A DNA stretch of 29,327 nucleotides from Bacteroidota bacterium (GCA_023391895.1 JAEWAC010000122.1:1-29327); one strand, 5' to 3'; positions 15,671-24,641 are shown, numbered from the stretch's first letter. Program-made: numbers and translations. The notes: generated by a model from the letters alone, not told the origin.

Positions 15671-18130
15671 ATGTTGAAAAAGCAAACTTTACTATTACCC
15701 CTGCTGGTTTTACTTATTTATACAACGGTTTCTGCTCAGCATTCCGGTGGGCAGCCTGCCGGAAGTGTTCCCATCATAGCCGGCGTAGAGCCACAACCCT
15801 TACTCGCACAGGCCATACGGCTCAAGGAAGCCTTGTCGTTTCTGGGCAGCTCCTTATCCAAAGAAGATGAAAAGCGGCTACAGCAATTACAGCAGCACGC
15901 CTATACGCCGCAAACCGTAGCAGCCATACAGCATATTCTTGACCCCTATTGCCTGGCCATGGTGGAGATCAATCCCGAAGCAAGGGTGAAAGTTACCAGG
16001 GGGGCTGCAGGGGCCAGGCTCATGCAAAATGGCTGGACCAGTTTTCTGGTCAAAGTGCACAACCAGGCTGGCGTAACCGCCCCACTCAAGGCAGAAAGTC
16101 CCAATGCAGCTCCTGAGTTACATGTTTCTACCTTTCAGCACCGGGCTATGGAGAAGAACCGGCTCACGCCAGGCCAGATGGCTAACCGGTTTTTAGAAAT
16201 ACAGATGTATCAGAATCGTCCTTTGACACCTAACCTATCGGGGCTCCTTTTAGAATACGCCGTAGTACAGGTTTATAGTAAGGACGCAGGCAAACGCGAG
16301 GCAGAGATCGGGTTCCATATTGGACAGGGATCCCAGGATATTGGCTTTCGAAATGCCATCGCTATTTTATTCGATATACTTCCATCGGTAAAAGTCGTGT
16401 TGCGTGTAAATGATGAGGATGGAGCACCCGCCATGGCTTCTTTTGTGATATCTGATGGCGTAGAAAGAGTCATTCCTGACTCCCTAGAGGTCTTTAACAA
16501 GGCTCCAATAGATTACCGGCATACCACCGCCCAACTTGAGTATTGGGAAAGCCACAGACCCACCCTAGGCTACCGGATACCAGCCCGGCTGACCGGCCTT
16601 TACCCCCTGCCATCCCGCCGGGTAGCAGCGCAGGATCCCTACCCCGATTTTTTCTTTCAGCCACAGGTTTATCGTGCAGATAAGGAACACGTGTTATTGC
16701 CGCCGGGAAAATACCAGGTAACTTTTACCCGCGGCCCTGAGTATCTGGCACAATCAAAAGAATTGACCATTCCTAACGGGGTAGACTCCATAGAGGTGGC
16801 GTTCCAGTTAAAACGATGGGTCAATATGGCAAAGCTGGGTTGGTATAGTGCCGACCATCACCTGCATGCATCAGGCTGCAGCCACTATGAAAGCCCTGAA
16901 GAAGGTGTAAAGCCTGAAGATATGTGGCGGCAGGTGGTGGGCGAAGACCTGCACCTGGCATCCGTCTTGTCCTGGGGCCCGGGCTGGTATCATCAAAAGC
17001 AATTTTTTACCGGCCAGATCAATGAACTCACTACCCGAAATAACATGATGCGTTATGATGTAGAAGTATCAGGGTTCCTCTCCTCCCACGCCGGTCATCT
17101 GGTTTTGTTGCGCCTTAAAGAGGATGATTATCCCGGAACTACTGCAATTGAAGATTGGCCCAGCTGGACCCTTCCTGTACTGCAATGGGCCAAAAAACAG
17201 CAGGCCATTACAGGCTATGCTCACTCCGGCTGGGGATTGCAGCCCGTCAATGAAAAAGAAACCAGGCTGCCCAACTACATCCTGCCCAAAATGGACGGCA
17301 TCGGTGCCAATGAATACATCGTAACCGTTACGCAAAATGTGGTTGACTTTTATAGTGCCGGAGATACCCCGGCACCCTGGGAGTTAAACATGTGGTACCA
17401 TACGCTCAACACCGGCTTTCGGCCCAGGCTGAGTGGAGAAACGGATTTTCCTTGCATTTATGATGAACGGGTGGGGGTAGCCCGCACGTATTTTAAACCA
17501 GATAAAAAGCTGGACTATGAGGAGTATATCAAGGCACTGGTCAATGGCAGAAGTTATGTTTCTGAAGGCAATGCGCACATCATTGATTTTTCAGTCAATA
17601 GCCTGGAGGCGGGCACCCGTAACAGTGAGCTGAAGTTGGATAAAGGGCAAACGGTACACATCGCCGCCAGGGTGGCAGCACTGCTACCCGAGCAACAAGA
17701 TGAATATGGCGCTACCATTGCACAAAGGCCGCTGGACCAGCAGCCGTACTGGAACATTGAAAGAGCCCGCATAGGCAAAACAAGAAAGGTAAGGGTGGAA
17801 CTGATCGTAAATGGTAATGCAGTGGATACAGCCGAAATGATAGCTGATGGCAATTGGACAGAGGTTCAGTTCCAATACCCCATAAAACATTCAAGCTGGG
17901 TGGCCTTAAGAGTATTTCCCAGTGCACATACCAACCCCGTTTTTGTACTCGTCAATAATCAGCCGATTGCGATTCGAAAAAGTGCGGAATGGTGCCGGCA
18001 GGTGGTAGATCAATGCTGGAAAATGAAGCAGGCTAATATCAATCCAAAGGAACGCGTTGCCGCAGAAGCGGCCTATAACCAAGCGCGCCAGGTCTATGAA
18101 AGGGTAATGAGGAGCGCTGCGGCGGAATAA
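15671..18130 (+). CDS. CehA/McbA family metallohydrolase (PHP-like), secreted
   Basis: An 819-residue exported protein. Residues 1-22 are a signal peptide ending VSAQ. The N-terminal half (to ~385) is helical then beta-rich without recognised catalytic motifs. The C-terminal half holds a PHP-type metal-dependent hydrolase core of the CehA/McbA kind: WYSADHHLHASGC with D395, H396, H397 and H399, the GYAHSGWG motif with H518, and SGETDFPC with D592 before the family-typical DERVGVARTYF and LVNGRSYVSEG. The name comes from carbaryl hydrolases, but most Bacteroidota members are uncharacterised and probably cleave ester or phosphoester bonds outside the cell. The metal ligands look complete. It is divergent from the ECF sigma gene and convergent with the DUF1343 gene, so it is likely its own unit. 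Confidence 0.88.
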   Translation: MLKKQTLLLPLLVLLIYTTVSAQHSGGQPAGSVPIIAGVEPQPLLAQAIRLKEALSFLGSSLSKEDEKRLQQLQQHAYTPQTVAAIQHILDPYCLAMVEINPEARVKVTRGAAGARLMQNGWTSFLVKVHNQAGVTAPLKAESPNAAPELHVSTFQHRAMEKNRLTPGQMANRFLEIQMYQNRPLTPNLSGLLLEYAVVQVYSKDAGKREAEIGFHIGQGSQDIGFRNAIAILFDILPSVKVVLRVNDEDGAPAMASFVISDGVERVIPDSLEVFNKAPIDYRHTTAQLEYWESHRPTLGYRIPARLTGLYPLPSRRVAAQDPYPDFFFQPQVYRADKEHVLLPPGKYQVTFTRGPEYLAQSKELTIPNGVDSIEVAFQLKRWVNMAKLGWYSADHHLHASGCSHYESPEEGVKPEDMWRQVVGEDLHLASVLSWGPGWYHQKQFFTGQINELTTRNNMMRYDVEVSGFLSSHAGHLVLLRLKEDDYPGTTAIEDWPSWTLPVLQWAKKQQAITGYAHSGWGLQPVNEKETRLPNYILPKMDGIGANEYIVTVTQNVVDFYSAGDTPAPWELNMWYHTLNTGFRPRLSGETDFPCIYDERVGVARTYFKPDKKLDYEEYIKALVNGRSYVSEGNAHIIDFSVNSLEAGTRNSELKLDKGQTVHIAARVAALLPEQQDEYGATIAQRPLDQQPYWNIERARIGKTRKVRVELIVNGNAVDTAEMIADGNWTEVQFQYPIKHSSWVALRVFPSAHTNPVFVLVNNQPIAIRKSAEWCRQVVDQCWKMKQANINPKERVAAEAAYNQARQVYERVMRSAAAE

Positions 18131-18162
18131 TGCCCGTTCAGTAAAAAAGGAATTGATCTAGT

Positions 18163-18190
18163 GAAGAGTAACCCTTAAGGGCTACCCTTC
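18163..18190. terminator. 28-bp near-perfect palindrome between convergent genes
   Basis: The central CCCTTAAGGG is a perfect palindrome. The arms extend to GAAG on the left and CTTC on the right with two A/C positions on the plus strand that become G-U wobbles in minus-strand RNA. It sits 32 bp after the metallohydrolase stop and 21 bp before the DUF1343 stop, and AATTTATT follows on the plus side. Likely a shared terminator. Confidence 0.5.
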
Positions 18191-18211
18191 AATTTATTGC
18201 CAGAGAAACCT

Positions 18212-19432
18212 CTATGGGTATAACAGATACTTCAGCCGCATTTTTTTATAATTACTCAGCCCGGGTTCCCAGCTTTTCCGGATCTCTTCTTCCGACACCC
18301 CATTGATGATTTGTTCTTTAAACCGGGCATCACCGGTCCGGAAGTCTACATTCCCGATTTCCTTACTTATGGTGTAATCAAAAAACTTTTCTTTTTCCGG
18401 GTAAGCCGCATACAGTTCTTTGATCCATTGAATATTGATTTTCTTTTGACGCAGCAGCGTATCAATATTATAATTGCGCAGGTCCAAACCATAACATACT
18501 TCGTTCATATAAAGCGGCGTTTCAGACATCCCCTTGATACCGATTGGTGTAAACGAAAAATCATATTTTCCTTTCAGCTTCGGTGCTCCCACGATGGTAA
18601 AAGGGAAATAAGTACCCCTGCCATAGTTCAGCACCGTACCCTCAAAAATGCAGGTAGAGGGATAAAGCATAATGGACTCCTGCGTGTTCAAATTAGGCGA
18701 TGGCGGCACCGGCAATGTATAGTACATATCGTGCCGGTAGTTGGCCACCGGTATGATGTTGATCTTGCATTGCAGCCCGCCGGGCAACCAGCGCTCTCCA
18801 TTGATCATGCGGGCAAATTCACCAATGGTCATGCCGTGTGTAATGGGGATGGGAAACTTACCAATGCCGGACTTCAGCTTCATGTCCAGCACCGGGCCAT
18901 CTACAAAATAGCCGTTGGGGTTCGGCCGGTCCAGTATCAGCAGTTCTTTACCGTTCTCCGCACAGGCTTCCATCACATCGGCCAGTACGTTGATGTACGT
19001 ATAAAAGCGGCAGCCCACATCCTGCACATCAAAGATCATCAGGTCCACATTCTCCAGGTCTTTCTTCGACGGCTTCCGCTTCTTTCCATATAAGGAAACA
19101 ACAGGAATACCGGTGCGCACATCCACTTCATCCTCCACGGCTACCCCTGCACTGGCATTTCCTCTAAAGCCGTGTTCCGGCCCAAACACTTTTACAATGT
19201 TGATGCCCAGGCTTTTTAAACTGTCCACCAGGTGTGTTCGGCCGATGATGGTAGTTTGGTTACCTAACACACCGATCCGCTTGCCCCGCAGCAGCGGCAG
19301 GTAGTTTTCGGTTTGATCAGCACCGGTGATGATAGGTTCATTGGCAGCCGGCTGCCCTGGCAGTTTTTTCGCCAAAGAACATTGTGTCGTGGCCAGAAAA
19401 AGCAGGGAAAAAAGGAGTAGAAGAATACGCAT
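18212..19432 (-). CDS. DUF1343 protein, NamZ-family exo-beta-N-acetylmuramidase
   Basis: A 406-residue exported protein of the DUF1343 family (YbbC/NamZ, glycoside hydrolase family GH171). Known members remove N-acetylmuramic acid from the non-reducing end of peptidoglycan fragments. The ATG at 19432 gives MRILLLLFSLLFLATTQCSL, a signal peptide that may be a lipoprotein signal (TTQC is a weak lipobox). Family motifs are LRGKRIGVLGNQTTI, VFGPEHGFRGNASAG, VVSLYGKKRKPS, LMIFDVQDVGCRFYTYI, LLILDRPNPNG, PITHGMTIGEFA, PPSPNLNTQESIMLYP and TCIFEGTVLNYGRGT. The length matches the family. An upstream ATG at 19480 is less likely because it would begin inside a good -7 promoter box. It presumably works in cell-wall recycling or scavenging. 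Confidence 0.93.
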   Translation of the reverse strand: MRILLLLFSLLFLATTQCSLAKKLPGQPAANEPIITGADQTENYLPLLRGKRIGVLGNQTTIIGRTHLVDSLKSLGINIVKVFGPEHGFRGNASAGVAVEDEVDVRTGIPVVSLYGKKRKPSKKDLENVDLMIFDVQDVGCRFYTYINVLADVMEACAENGKELLILDRPNPNGYFVDGPVLDMKLKSGIGKFPIPITHGMTIGEFARMINGERWLPGGLQCKINIIPVANYRHDMYYTLPVPPSPNLNTQESIMLYPSTCIFEGTVLNYGRGTYFPFTIVGAPKLKGKYDFSFTPIGIKGMSETPLYMNEVCYGLDLRNYNIDTLLRQKKINIQWIKELYAAYPEKEKFFDYTISKEIGNVDFRTGDARFKEQIINGVSEEEIRKSWEPGLSNYKKMRLKYLLYP

Positions 19433-19473
19433 ATATATGTAAGTAAAATCTAAAAGTAAAAACTTAACTCTAT

Positions 19474-19481
19474 CAAACATA
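19474..19481 (-). promoter_or_regulatory. Bacteroidota -7 promoter box (TATGTTTG)
   Basis: On the minus strand this reads TATGTTTG, a full match to the Bacteroidota -7 consensus TAnnTTTG, placed about 42 bp upstream of the start codon at 19432. No TTTG at -33 was found at the right spacing, so this is a half-supported promoter. Confidence 0.45.
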
Positions 19482-19851
19482 CTATTTAACTACCTCTCAC
19501 TTCAGTGATATGGATTAAAAAGATAATTCCGATAAATTCGTTTTTTATAAAAGGCAATATGTATGTTCTAAGTATTTCTTCAAATGCTGCCTGGAAAATC
19601 AGCTCATTGTTCTCTGATGTCAAAGACTCGGTTGCTTTTAAATTCTTCAAAACCCCATATGGCAACTTTTTCAAAAACCCATACGACCTGTTTTCCAACT
19701 TGTCAAATCTGTAGTATGTCTTTAAAATCCCATGCACAACATTCAACCATTCAACTCCTTCAAAACCCCATAGTCTCTCTATCTGCGTAATCCTTCAAAA
19801 ATCTGCGAAATCTGTGATCAACTTTAATCTTTAGACTTTAAACCTTAAACT
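19482..19851. other. Repeat-rich intergenic region
   Basis: About 370 bp between two minus-strand genes, with no convincing gene. It holds four copies of the interspersed motif (19640-19774), two ATCTGCG units (19781-19813) and a degenerate CTTTAAA heptamer array (19820-19857). A frame of 86 codons on the minus strand (19486-19746) arises mostly from the repeats, giving YGFLKK / YGVLKN, and is not taken as a gene. Confidence 0.6.
19640..19774 (+). repeat. Cluster of four interspersed-motif copies
   Basis: Copies: AATTCTTCAAAACCCCATAT (19641-19660), TTTTTCAAAAACCCATACGA (19667-19686), TCTTTAAAATCCCATGC (19719-19735) and CTCCTTCAAAACCCCATAGT (19755-19774). The consensus is near TTCAAAANCCCATA. 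All run in the same direction. Confidence 0.55.
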
Positions 19852-19857
19852 TTACAC
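19781..19857 (+). repeat. ATCTGCG units and CTTTAAA-like heptamer array
   Basis: ATCTGCGTAATCC and ATCTGCGAAATCTGTG occur close together, followed by a run of degenerate 7-8 bp units (CTTTAAT, CTTTAGA, CTTTAAAC, CTTAAA, CTTTACA) ending just inside the nitroreductase 3' end. Such low-complexity blocks look like slippage products; no function is claimed. Confidence 0.5.
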
Positions 19858-20442
19858 TCCTTCCACCCAAACCATCTTTTCTTCCAGCGGCTGGCGCTTA
19901 CCGGCGGGTGAGGGAACGGCTACATGGCCTACATAAAAAAAGCCCAGCAACCGGTCTGCTGCATCCAGGCCGAAAAAGGGTTTGGCCCCTTCTTTATACG
20001 TAATGCCGCCGGTGGACCAATAGCCGCCGATGCCATAGACCGTGGTGGTTAAATACATGTTTTGTACCGCACAGGCCACGGCTTCCACTTCTTCAATTTC
20101 GGGGTGGCGTTTGGCAGGGTCTCTTTTCAGGCACAGGGCAATAACATGCGAAGCCAGGAGCGGGTTTTTCTGCAGGTTTTGATACTTGGTTTCTTTAAAA
20201 TGTTCACCGGCTGTTTCTTTATACAGCGCCGCCTGAAACCGGGCCAGTTGGTGCAATCCCTCGCCGGTAAATACCACAAAATGCCAGGGCTCGGTACTGC
20301 CATGGCTGGGAGCCCAGGTAGCATTCACCAGCATTTGTTTGATAATGGCATCGTCTACTTTTTTGCCGGGCTCAAATTGTTTGGGAAAAACCGAACGGCG
20401 GTTTTTGATCAGGGCATTGAAAGCTTCTATATTGTACTGCAT
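19852..20442 (-). CDS. Nitroreductase family protein
   Basis: A 196-residue FMN-dependent oxidoreductase of the nitroreductase fold. The N-terminal block MQYNIEAFNALIKNRRSVFP carries the phosphate-contacting Arg pair, TWAPSHGSTEPWHFVVFTGE is the second FMN-contacting segment, and VYGIGGYWSTGG followed by FFGLDAADRLLGFFYVGHVA is the C-terminal FMN-binding part. This layout and length match the small YdjA-like subgroup. These enzymes reduce nitro compounds, quinones or flavins with NAD(P)H in the cytoplasm; the true substrate cannot be read from sequence. I chose the ATG at 20442 since upstream in-frame ATGs (20508, 20523) add residues outside the family pattern. It is divergent from the TonB-dependent receptor, about 200 bp away. 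Confidence 0.88.
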   Translation of the reverse strand: MQYNIEAFNALIKNRRSVFPKQFEPGKKVDDAIIKQMLVNATWAPSHGSTEPWHFVVFTGEGLHQLARFQAALYKETAGEHFKETKYQNLQKNPLLASHVIALCLKRDPAKRHPEIEEVEAVACAVQNMYLTTTVYGIGGYWSTGGITYKEGAKPFFGLDAADRLLGFFYVGHVAVPSPAGKRQPLEEKMVWVEGV

Positions 20443-20639
20443 AACGGATGGAATCAACTGCAAAATTGGAGGTTCTTCCAGAATCCCGCCAAAAGGGTTA
20501 AAAACCATGTAAATTTCCGACACGACAACTTTCGTAGACCAGGCTATTTTGGCCGCTCATACACGCCCTTTTTCTATGGCCCTCATTTTCATTTTCCAGC
20601 CTTTTATTTTTTGAGTGCTTTGAACAAATGTTTCATTGC

Positions 20640-23108
20640 ATGAACCGGTTATTACTATCAACACTGTGTTTGCTGCTGGGTGTTTTGGCTACGGCACAAA
20701 GCAACCAGCAGCGGGGAAAAGCCGCGATTACTGTTTATAACGACCAAAAGCAGCCGCTGGAAAATGCCACGGTGGAACTGCTGCGCAGCCGGGATTCGGC
20801 TTTGGTGAAAACCGCCCTCACCGACAAAAACGGTACGGCCGATATCGACAACATTTCCTTGGGCACTTACCTGCTGCGGACCAGCATGGTCAGCTATGCC
20901 ACCGCTTATTCAGGACCTTTTGAGCTGACGGCCGAACAAAGTGCCGTGACCCTGCCCTCCCTCCACCTGGCGCCCAAAGCCAGCAACCAAATGCAGGGCG
21001 TAACTGTTACGGCCCGCAAGCCTTTTATTCAAAAACTCAGCGACCGCATTGTGGTTAATGTTGAAAACAGCGTGGTGAGTGCCGGCTCCTCCGCTATGGA
21101 TGTTTTGGAAAGATCACCGGGCGTAACCATTGACCAGAACGATGCCATTGCCCTGCGCGGCCGCCAGGGTGTAGTGATTTTTATTGACGGCAAACCCACC
21201 GCCATGAGCGGGGCCGACCTGGCCAATTACCTGCGGGGCCTGCCTTCCAACGCCATTGAACGCATTGATATTATTACCAACCCTTCTGCCAAATACGATG
21301 CGGCAGGCAACTCGGGCATTATTGACATCCGCATGAAAAAAGACCAGCGCCTGGGCACCAACGGCACCCTGACCGCCGGCTACGGGCAGGGCGTTTACCC
21401 CAAAGCCAATGCAGGTACTACGCTCAATTACCGCAACAAAAAGGTCAACATCTTTGGCAACTACAATTATGCGTACCGCCAAAACCTGAATCATTTAATA
21501 CTGGACCGCAACTTTTATGATAATGGGGTTTTTAACGGCGCCGACCTGAAAGACAATTATTCCAAAATGCCTTTGCAATCTCATACGGCCCGTGTGGGTG
21601 CCGACTTTTTCCCAAACAAAAAAACCATCATCGGCTTCGTGGTCAACAGCAACTTCAACTCGTTTGAACGCACCAATACCAACAACTCCATTGTGTTTGA
21701 CAAAAACCGGCAGAAAGTTTCCACCTTCAACACCCTGGCCACCAACGACGATGGCTTCAACAACATCGTAACCAACCTGAACCTGAAACATACCTTTGAC
21801 AGCACCGGCAAAGAACTAACCGCAGATGTGGACTATGGGGTTTTCAACTCGGCTTCACTGTCGCGCATCAGCACCAACTTTTACAACCTGGATGGATCGC
21901 TCAAATCTCCCACCGATATTTTAGATGGCGACCAGGATGGCAAGCTAACGCTTAAAACCGCCAAGGCCGATTATGTGCATCCGTTGAGAAAAGGTGCCAA
22001 GCTGGAAGCCGGCTTTAAAACCAGCTTTGTTTCCTCAGATAACGACGCCCGGTTCTTTAATATGAGCACCGGCAGTCCGGTCAATGACGTGAACAAAACC
22101 AACCGCTTTTTTTATGATGAGAACAACAATGCCGCCTATGTGAATTACAGCCGGGAGTTTAAAAAGTTCAATGTGCAGCTGGGCTTAAGAAGCGAGCAGA
22201 CCAACATTAAAACCCACCAGGTAAAAGGCGATGTAAAATGGGACTCCAGCTACCTGCAACTGTTTCCCAGTGCCTTTTTCAACTATAAAATAAAAGAAGA
22301 CCAGACACTGGGCGTATCGGTCAGCCGCCGCATTGACCGGCCCGGATACCAGGCGCTGAACCCGTTTCTTTTTATGATTGATGCAACAACGTATGGTACC
22401 GGCAACCCCGGCCTGCTGCCGCAGCTAACCTGGAGCTACGAACTGAGCTACACATTAAAGAACCTGAACTTTACGCTGGGTTATAGCCATACCGAAGACG
22501 TACAGAACATTGCCATCATGCTGTTCCAAGAGGCGTTTCCCAACATTCCTTCCGAGCCCAACGTAACCGTGCAAATACCCGTAAACCTGCAGTCATCTGA
22601 TTATTATGGACTGACCGTAGCCGCACCGGTTAAGGTGACCAAGTGGTGGAACATGATCAACAATGCCAATGTGTATTACAACCAGTTCAACGGCAACCTG
22701 GGCGGCACCCAACTGGATGCCGGTGCACCCGCCATGGATGTAAGAACCAACAACACCTTTACCTTCAAAAAAGGCTGGACCGCCGAACTGAACGGCAACT
22801 ACAGTACCGGTGGCCGCTATGGTTACATGGTCTCTAAATCGCAATGGGGCGTAGCCGCCGGCGTGCAGAAAACCGTACTCAAAGGCAAAGGCACCCTGCG
22901 CTTTAATATAACGGACATCTTCTGGACCAACCTGCCCCGGGCCACCATTACGTTTGACGACAAGTATGTGGAGAAATGGCACGCCTACCGAGAAAGCCGC
23001 GTAGCCAACATGACGTTTACCTATCGCTTTGGCAACAACAAGGTAGCCGCTGCCCGCAGAAGAACCACCGCTTCGGAGGAAGAGCGGAGAAGAGCCGGTG
23101 GGAATTAG
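20640..23108 (+). CDS. TonB-dependent receptor, outer-membrane beta-barrel family
   Basis: About 822 residues. A signal peptide (MNRLLLSTLCLLLGVLATAQ) leads into a CarboxypepD_reg-like domain at about 27-100 (AAITVYNDQKQPLENATVEL). A plug domain follows (VTVTARKPFIQKLSDRIVVN, SAMDVLERSPGVTIDQND, VVIFIDGKPTAMSGADLANY, IERIDIITNPSAKYDAAGNSG). Then comes an outer-membrane beta-barrel of the OMP_b-brl_3 type. The barrel closes with NMTFTYRFGNNK, after which a short Arg/Glu-rich tail follows, common in this family. Unlike the SusC at 9747 it has no STN domain and no SusD partner, so it belongs to the smaller receptor class whose cargo is mostly unknown. The ATG at 20628 is four codons upstream and also possible. 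It is followed by a hairpin repeat and an S41 peptidase gene on the same strand. Confidence 0.92.
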   Translation: MNRLLLSTLCLLLGVLATAQSNQQRGKAAITVYNDQKQPLENATVELLRSRDSALVKTALTDKNGTADIDNISLGTYLLRTSMVSYATAYSGPFELTAEQSAVTLPSLHLAPKASNQMQGVTVTARKPFIQKLSDRIVVNVENSVVSAGSSAMDVLERSPGVTIDQNDAIALRGRQGVVIFIDGKPTAMSGADLANYLRGLPSNAIERIDIITNPSAKYDAAGNSGIIDIRMKKDQRLGTNGTLTAGYGQGVYPKANAGTTLNYRNKKVNIFGNYNYAYRQNLNHLILDRNFYDNGVFNGADLKDNYSKMPLQSHTARVGADFFPNKKTIIGFVVNSNFNSFERTNTNNSIVFDKNRQKVSTFNTLATNDDGFNNIVTNLNLKHTFDSTGKELTADVDYGVFNSASLSRISTNFYNLDGSLKSPTDILDGDQDGKLTLKTAKADYVHPLRKGAKLEAGFKTSFVSSDNDARFFNMSTGSPVNDVNKTNRFFYDENNNAAYVNYSREFKKFNVQLGLRSEQTNIKTHQVKGDVKWDSSYLQLFPSAFFNYKIKEDQTLGVSVSRRIDRPGYQALNPFLFMIDATTYGTGNPGLLPQLTWSYELSYTLKNLNFTLGYSHTEDVQNIAIMLFQEAFPNIPSEPNVTVQIPVNLQSSDYYGLTVAAPVKVTKWWNMINNANVYYNQFNGNLGGTQLDAGAPAMDVRTNNTFTFKKGWTAELNGNYSTGGRYGYMVSKSQWGVAAGVQKTVLKGKGTLRFNITDIFWTNLPRATITFDDKYVEKWHAYRESRVANMTFTYRFGNNKVAAARRRTTASEEERRRAGGN

Positions 23109-23121
23109 GGAAATAAATAAA

Positions 23122-23190
23122 AATGCAAAATGTAAAAAGAAGACCTGCTCTAAGGGTTCGCTCCTTTTTTCATTTTGCATTTTGCATTGC
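23122..23190 (+). repeat. Hairpin repeat element, copy 1
   Basis: The left arm AATGCAAAATGTAAAAAG (23122-23139) matches the reverse complement of the right arm CTTTTTTCATTTTGCATT (23164-23181) at 17 of 18 positions, with a loop containing CTAAGGGTTCGCTCC. It lies between the receptor stop at 23108 and the S41 start at 23212. The same arms and loop core recur at 24573. Confidence 0.7.
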
Positions 23191-23211
23191 GCATCTTAAA
23201 AACAACACATC

Positions 23212-24543
23212 ATGAGAAACATCTTTCTACTGGTGGCGTTAAACCTGACCGTTGCAGCCACCGCGCAAAAAACAACGCCGCTAACCGCAACCGAAAAATC
23301 GGTTATTATAGACTCGGTGGCGCTGCAACTGGAAAAATATTATGTGTTTCCGGACAAGGCCAAATCCATGACCAGCTACCTGCGCAAGCGGAACAAAGAA
23401 AAAGCGTATGCCACCCTTACCGATTACAAAGCTTTTGTAGATACCTTGGCCCAGGACCTGCAGCGGGTGCATAAAGACCTGCACCTGTCGTTGAGCTACA
23501 ACCCGCAGCAGGTAAGCCGCGTACGGCAGTGGAACGCAGCACCACAGCCCACCGACGCCATGCTGGAAGAAAGAAAACAATGGGCCCGTAAAGCCAACTT
23601 TGGTTTTGTAAAAGTAGAGCGGTTGCCCGGCAACATCGGCTACCTGGACTTCAGGAACTTTTTTGCGGTGAACGAAGAATCGGAAAATACCGTAGCCGCC
23701 GCCATGGCCTTTTTGCTGAATACCGATGCGGTTATAATTGACCTCAGAAAAAACGGTGGCGGCGACCCGGAAATGGTGCAACTGATCTTAAGTTATTTTA
23801 TGGATGAAAAGCCGGTACACTACAACAGCATTTATAACCGGCCTACGGACTCTACCCAGCACTTTTATTCTTTGGAAAAGGTAAAGGGCCAGAAAATGCC
23901 CGGCAAAGATTTATACATCCTCACCAGCCGCAATACGTTTTCGGCAGCCGAGGAGTTTGCCTATAATTTCAAAAACCTTAAAAAGGCCCTATTGATCGGT
24001 GAAACGACCGGCGGCGGTGCGCATCCCACCAGCCTGTATGCGGCCAACAATGCTGTAGTAATGGCCATCCCCATGGCCAGGTCTATCAGCCCTATCACCC
24101 AAACCAACTGGGAAGGTACCGGCGTGGAACCCGATGTAAAAGTGGAAGCCTCCAAAGCCCTGGCGCATGCCCAAAAACAGGTGCTTCAAAAAGCCATGGC
24201 CAAGGCTACTGACCCTATGGAAAAAGCACAACTGCAGTGGGTGCAGGCGGCTGTTGATGCCGAGCTAAACCCCGTTACGGTAGGGGAAAGCACCCTGCAA
24301 CAATATGTCGGCCAGTATGGCGACAGGACCATTACTTTGGAAGGTGGTCAACTATATTACCAGCGGGCGGGCCGTGGAAAAATGCGGCTGCTCCCGCTAT
24401 CAGATCAGCTGTTTCAACCCGAAAGTTTGGATTACTTCCGGGTGCAGTTTGTAAAAGATGCTAAAGGAAATGTAGAAAAGATAATAGGCCTGTACGACTC
24501 CGGACAAACCGATGAATCGCCGCGTACCGCCAAAACTTTTTAA
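23212..24543 (+). CDS. S41 family peptidase (IRBP/tricorn-core-like), secreted
   Basis: A 443-residue exported serine peptidase. The signal peptide ends AATAQ near residue 19. An N-terminal helical S41_N-like domain (about 27-85) contains QLEKYYVFPDKA, followed by VHKDLHLSL (H87, H91), the conserved His-containing segment of IRBP-like S41 members. The peptidase core has IGYLDFRNF, VIIDLRKNGGGDPEMV, the nucleophile region LTSRNTFSAAEEFAY with Ser244, then LIGETTGGGAHPT and GTGVEPDVKV. No PDZ domain is visible, which separates it from CtpA-type processing proteases. The last ~80 residues form a beta-rich tail. It may degrade peptides in the periplasm. Placed 104 bp after the TonB-dependent receptor on the same strand and flanked by two copies of a hairpin repeat. 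Confidence 0.92.
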   Translation: MRNIFLLVALNLTVAATAQKTTPLTATEKSVIIDSVALQLEKYYVFPDKAKSMTSYLRKRNKEKAYATLTDYKAFVDTLAQDLQRVHKDLHLSLSYNPQQVSRVRQWNAAPQPTDAMLEERKQWARKANFGFVKVERLPGNIGYLDFRNFFAVNEESENTVAAAMAFLLNTDAVIIDLRKNGGGDPEMVQLILSYFMDEKPVHYNSIYNRPTDSTQHFYSLEKVKGQKMPGKDLYILTSRNTFSAAEEFAYNFKNLKKALLIGETTGGGAHPTSLYAANNAVVMAIPMARSISPITQTNWEGTGVEPDVKVEASKALAHAQKQVLQKAMAKATDPMEKAQLQWVQAAVDAELNPVTVGESTLQQYVGQYGDRTITLEGGQLYYQRAGRGKMRLLPLSDQLFQPESLDYFRVQFVKDAKGNVEKIIGLYDSGQTDESPRTAKTF

Positions 24544-24572
24544 AAAACCCATAGGCGGAGGAACTAGGTAAC

Positions 24573-24640
24573 AATGCAAAATGTAAAAAGAAAATCAGCA
24601 CTAAGGATTGGCTCCCTTTTTTCATTTTTCATTTTACATT
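24573..24640 (+). repeat. Hairpin repeat element, copy 2
   Basis: It begins with the same 20-bp left arm as copy 1 (AATGCAAAATGTAAAAAGAA), has CTAAGGATTGGCTCC in the loop, and ends in a TTTTTTCATTTTTCATTTTAC right arm whose first 18-mer pairs with the left arm at 16 of 18 positions. It sits between the convergent S41 and AraC-type genes, where it may also end transcription. Confidence 0.7.
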
Positions 24641-24641
24641 T

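Noticed and set aside
18311..19093. 260-codon plus-strand open frame
   Set aside because: Antisense to the DUF1343/NamZ gene, whose family motifs are clear; the translation has no family features.
19486..19746. 86-codon minus-strand frame with YGFLKK/YGVLKN repeats
   Set aside because: The repeated peptide comes from the interspersed DNA motif, whose copies occur elsewhere out of any frame; no family match or clear start signal.
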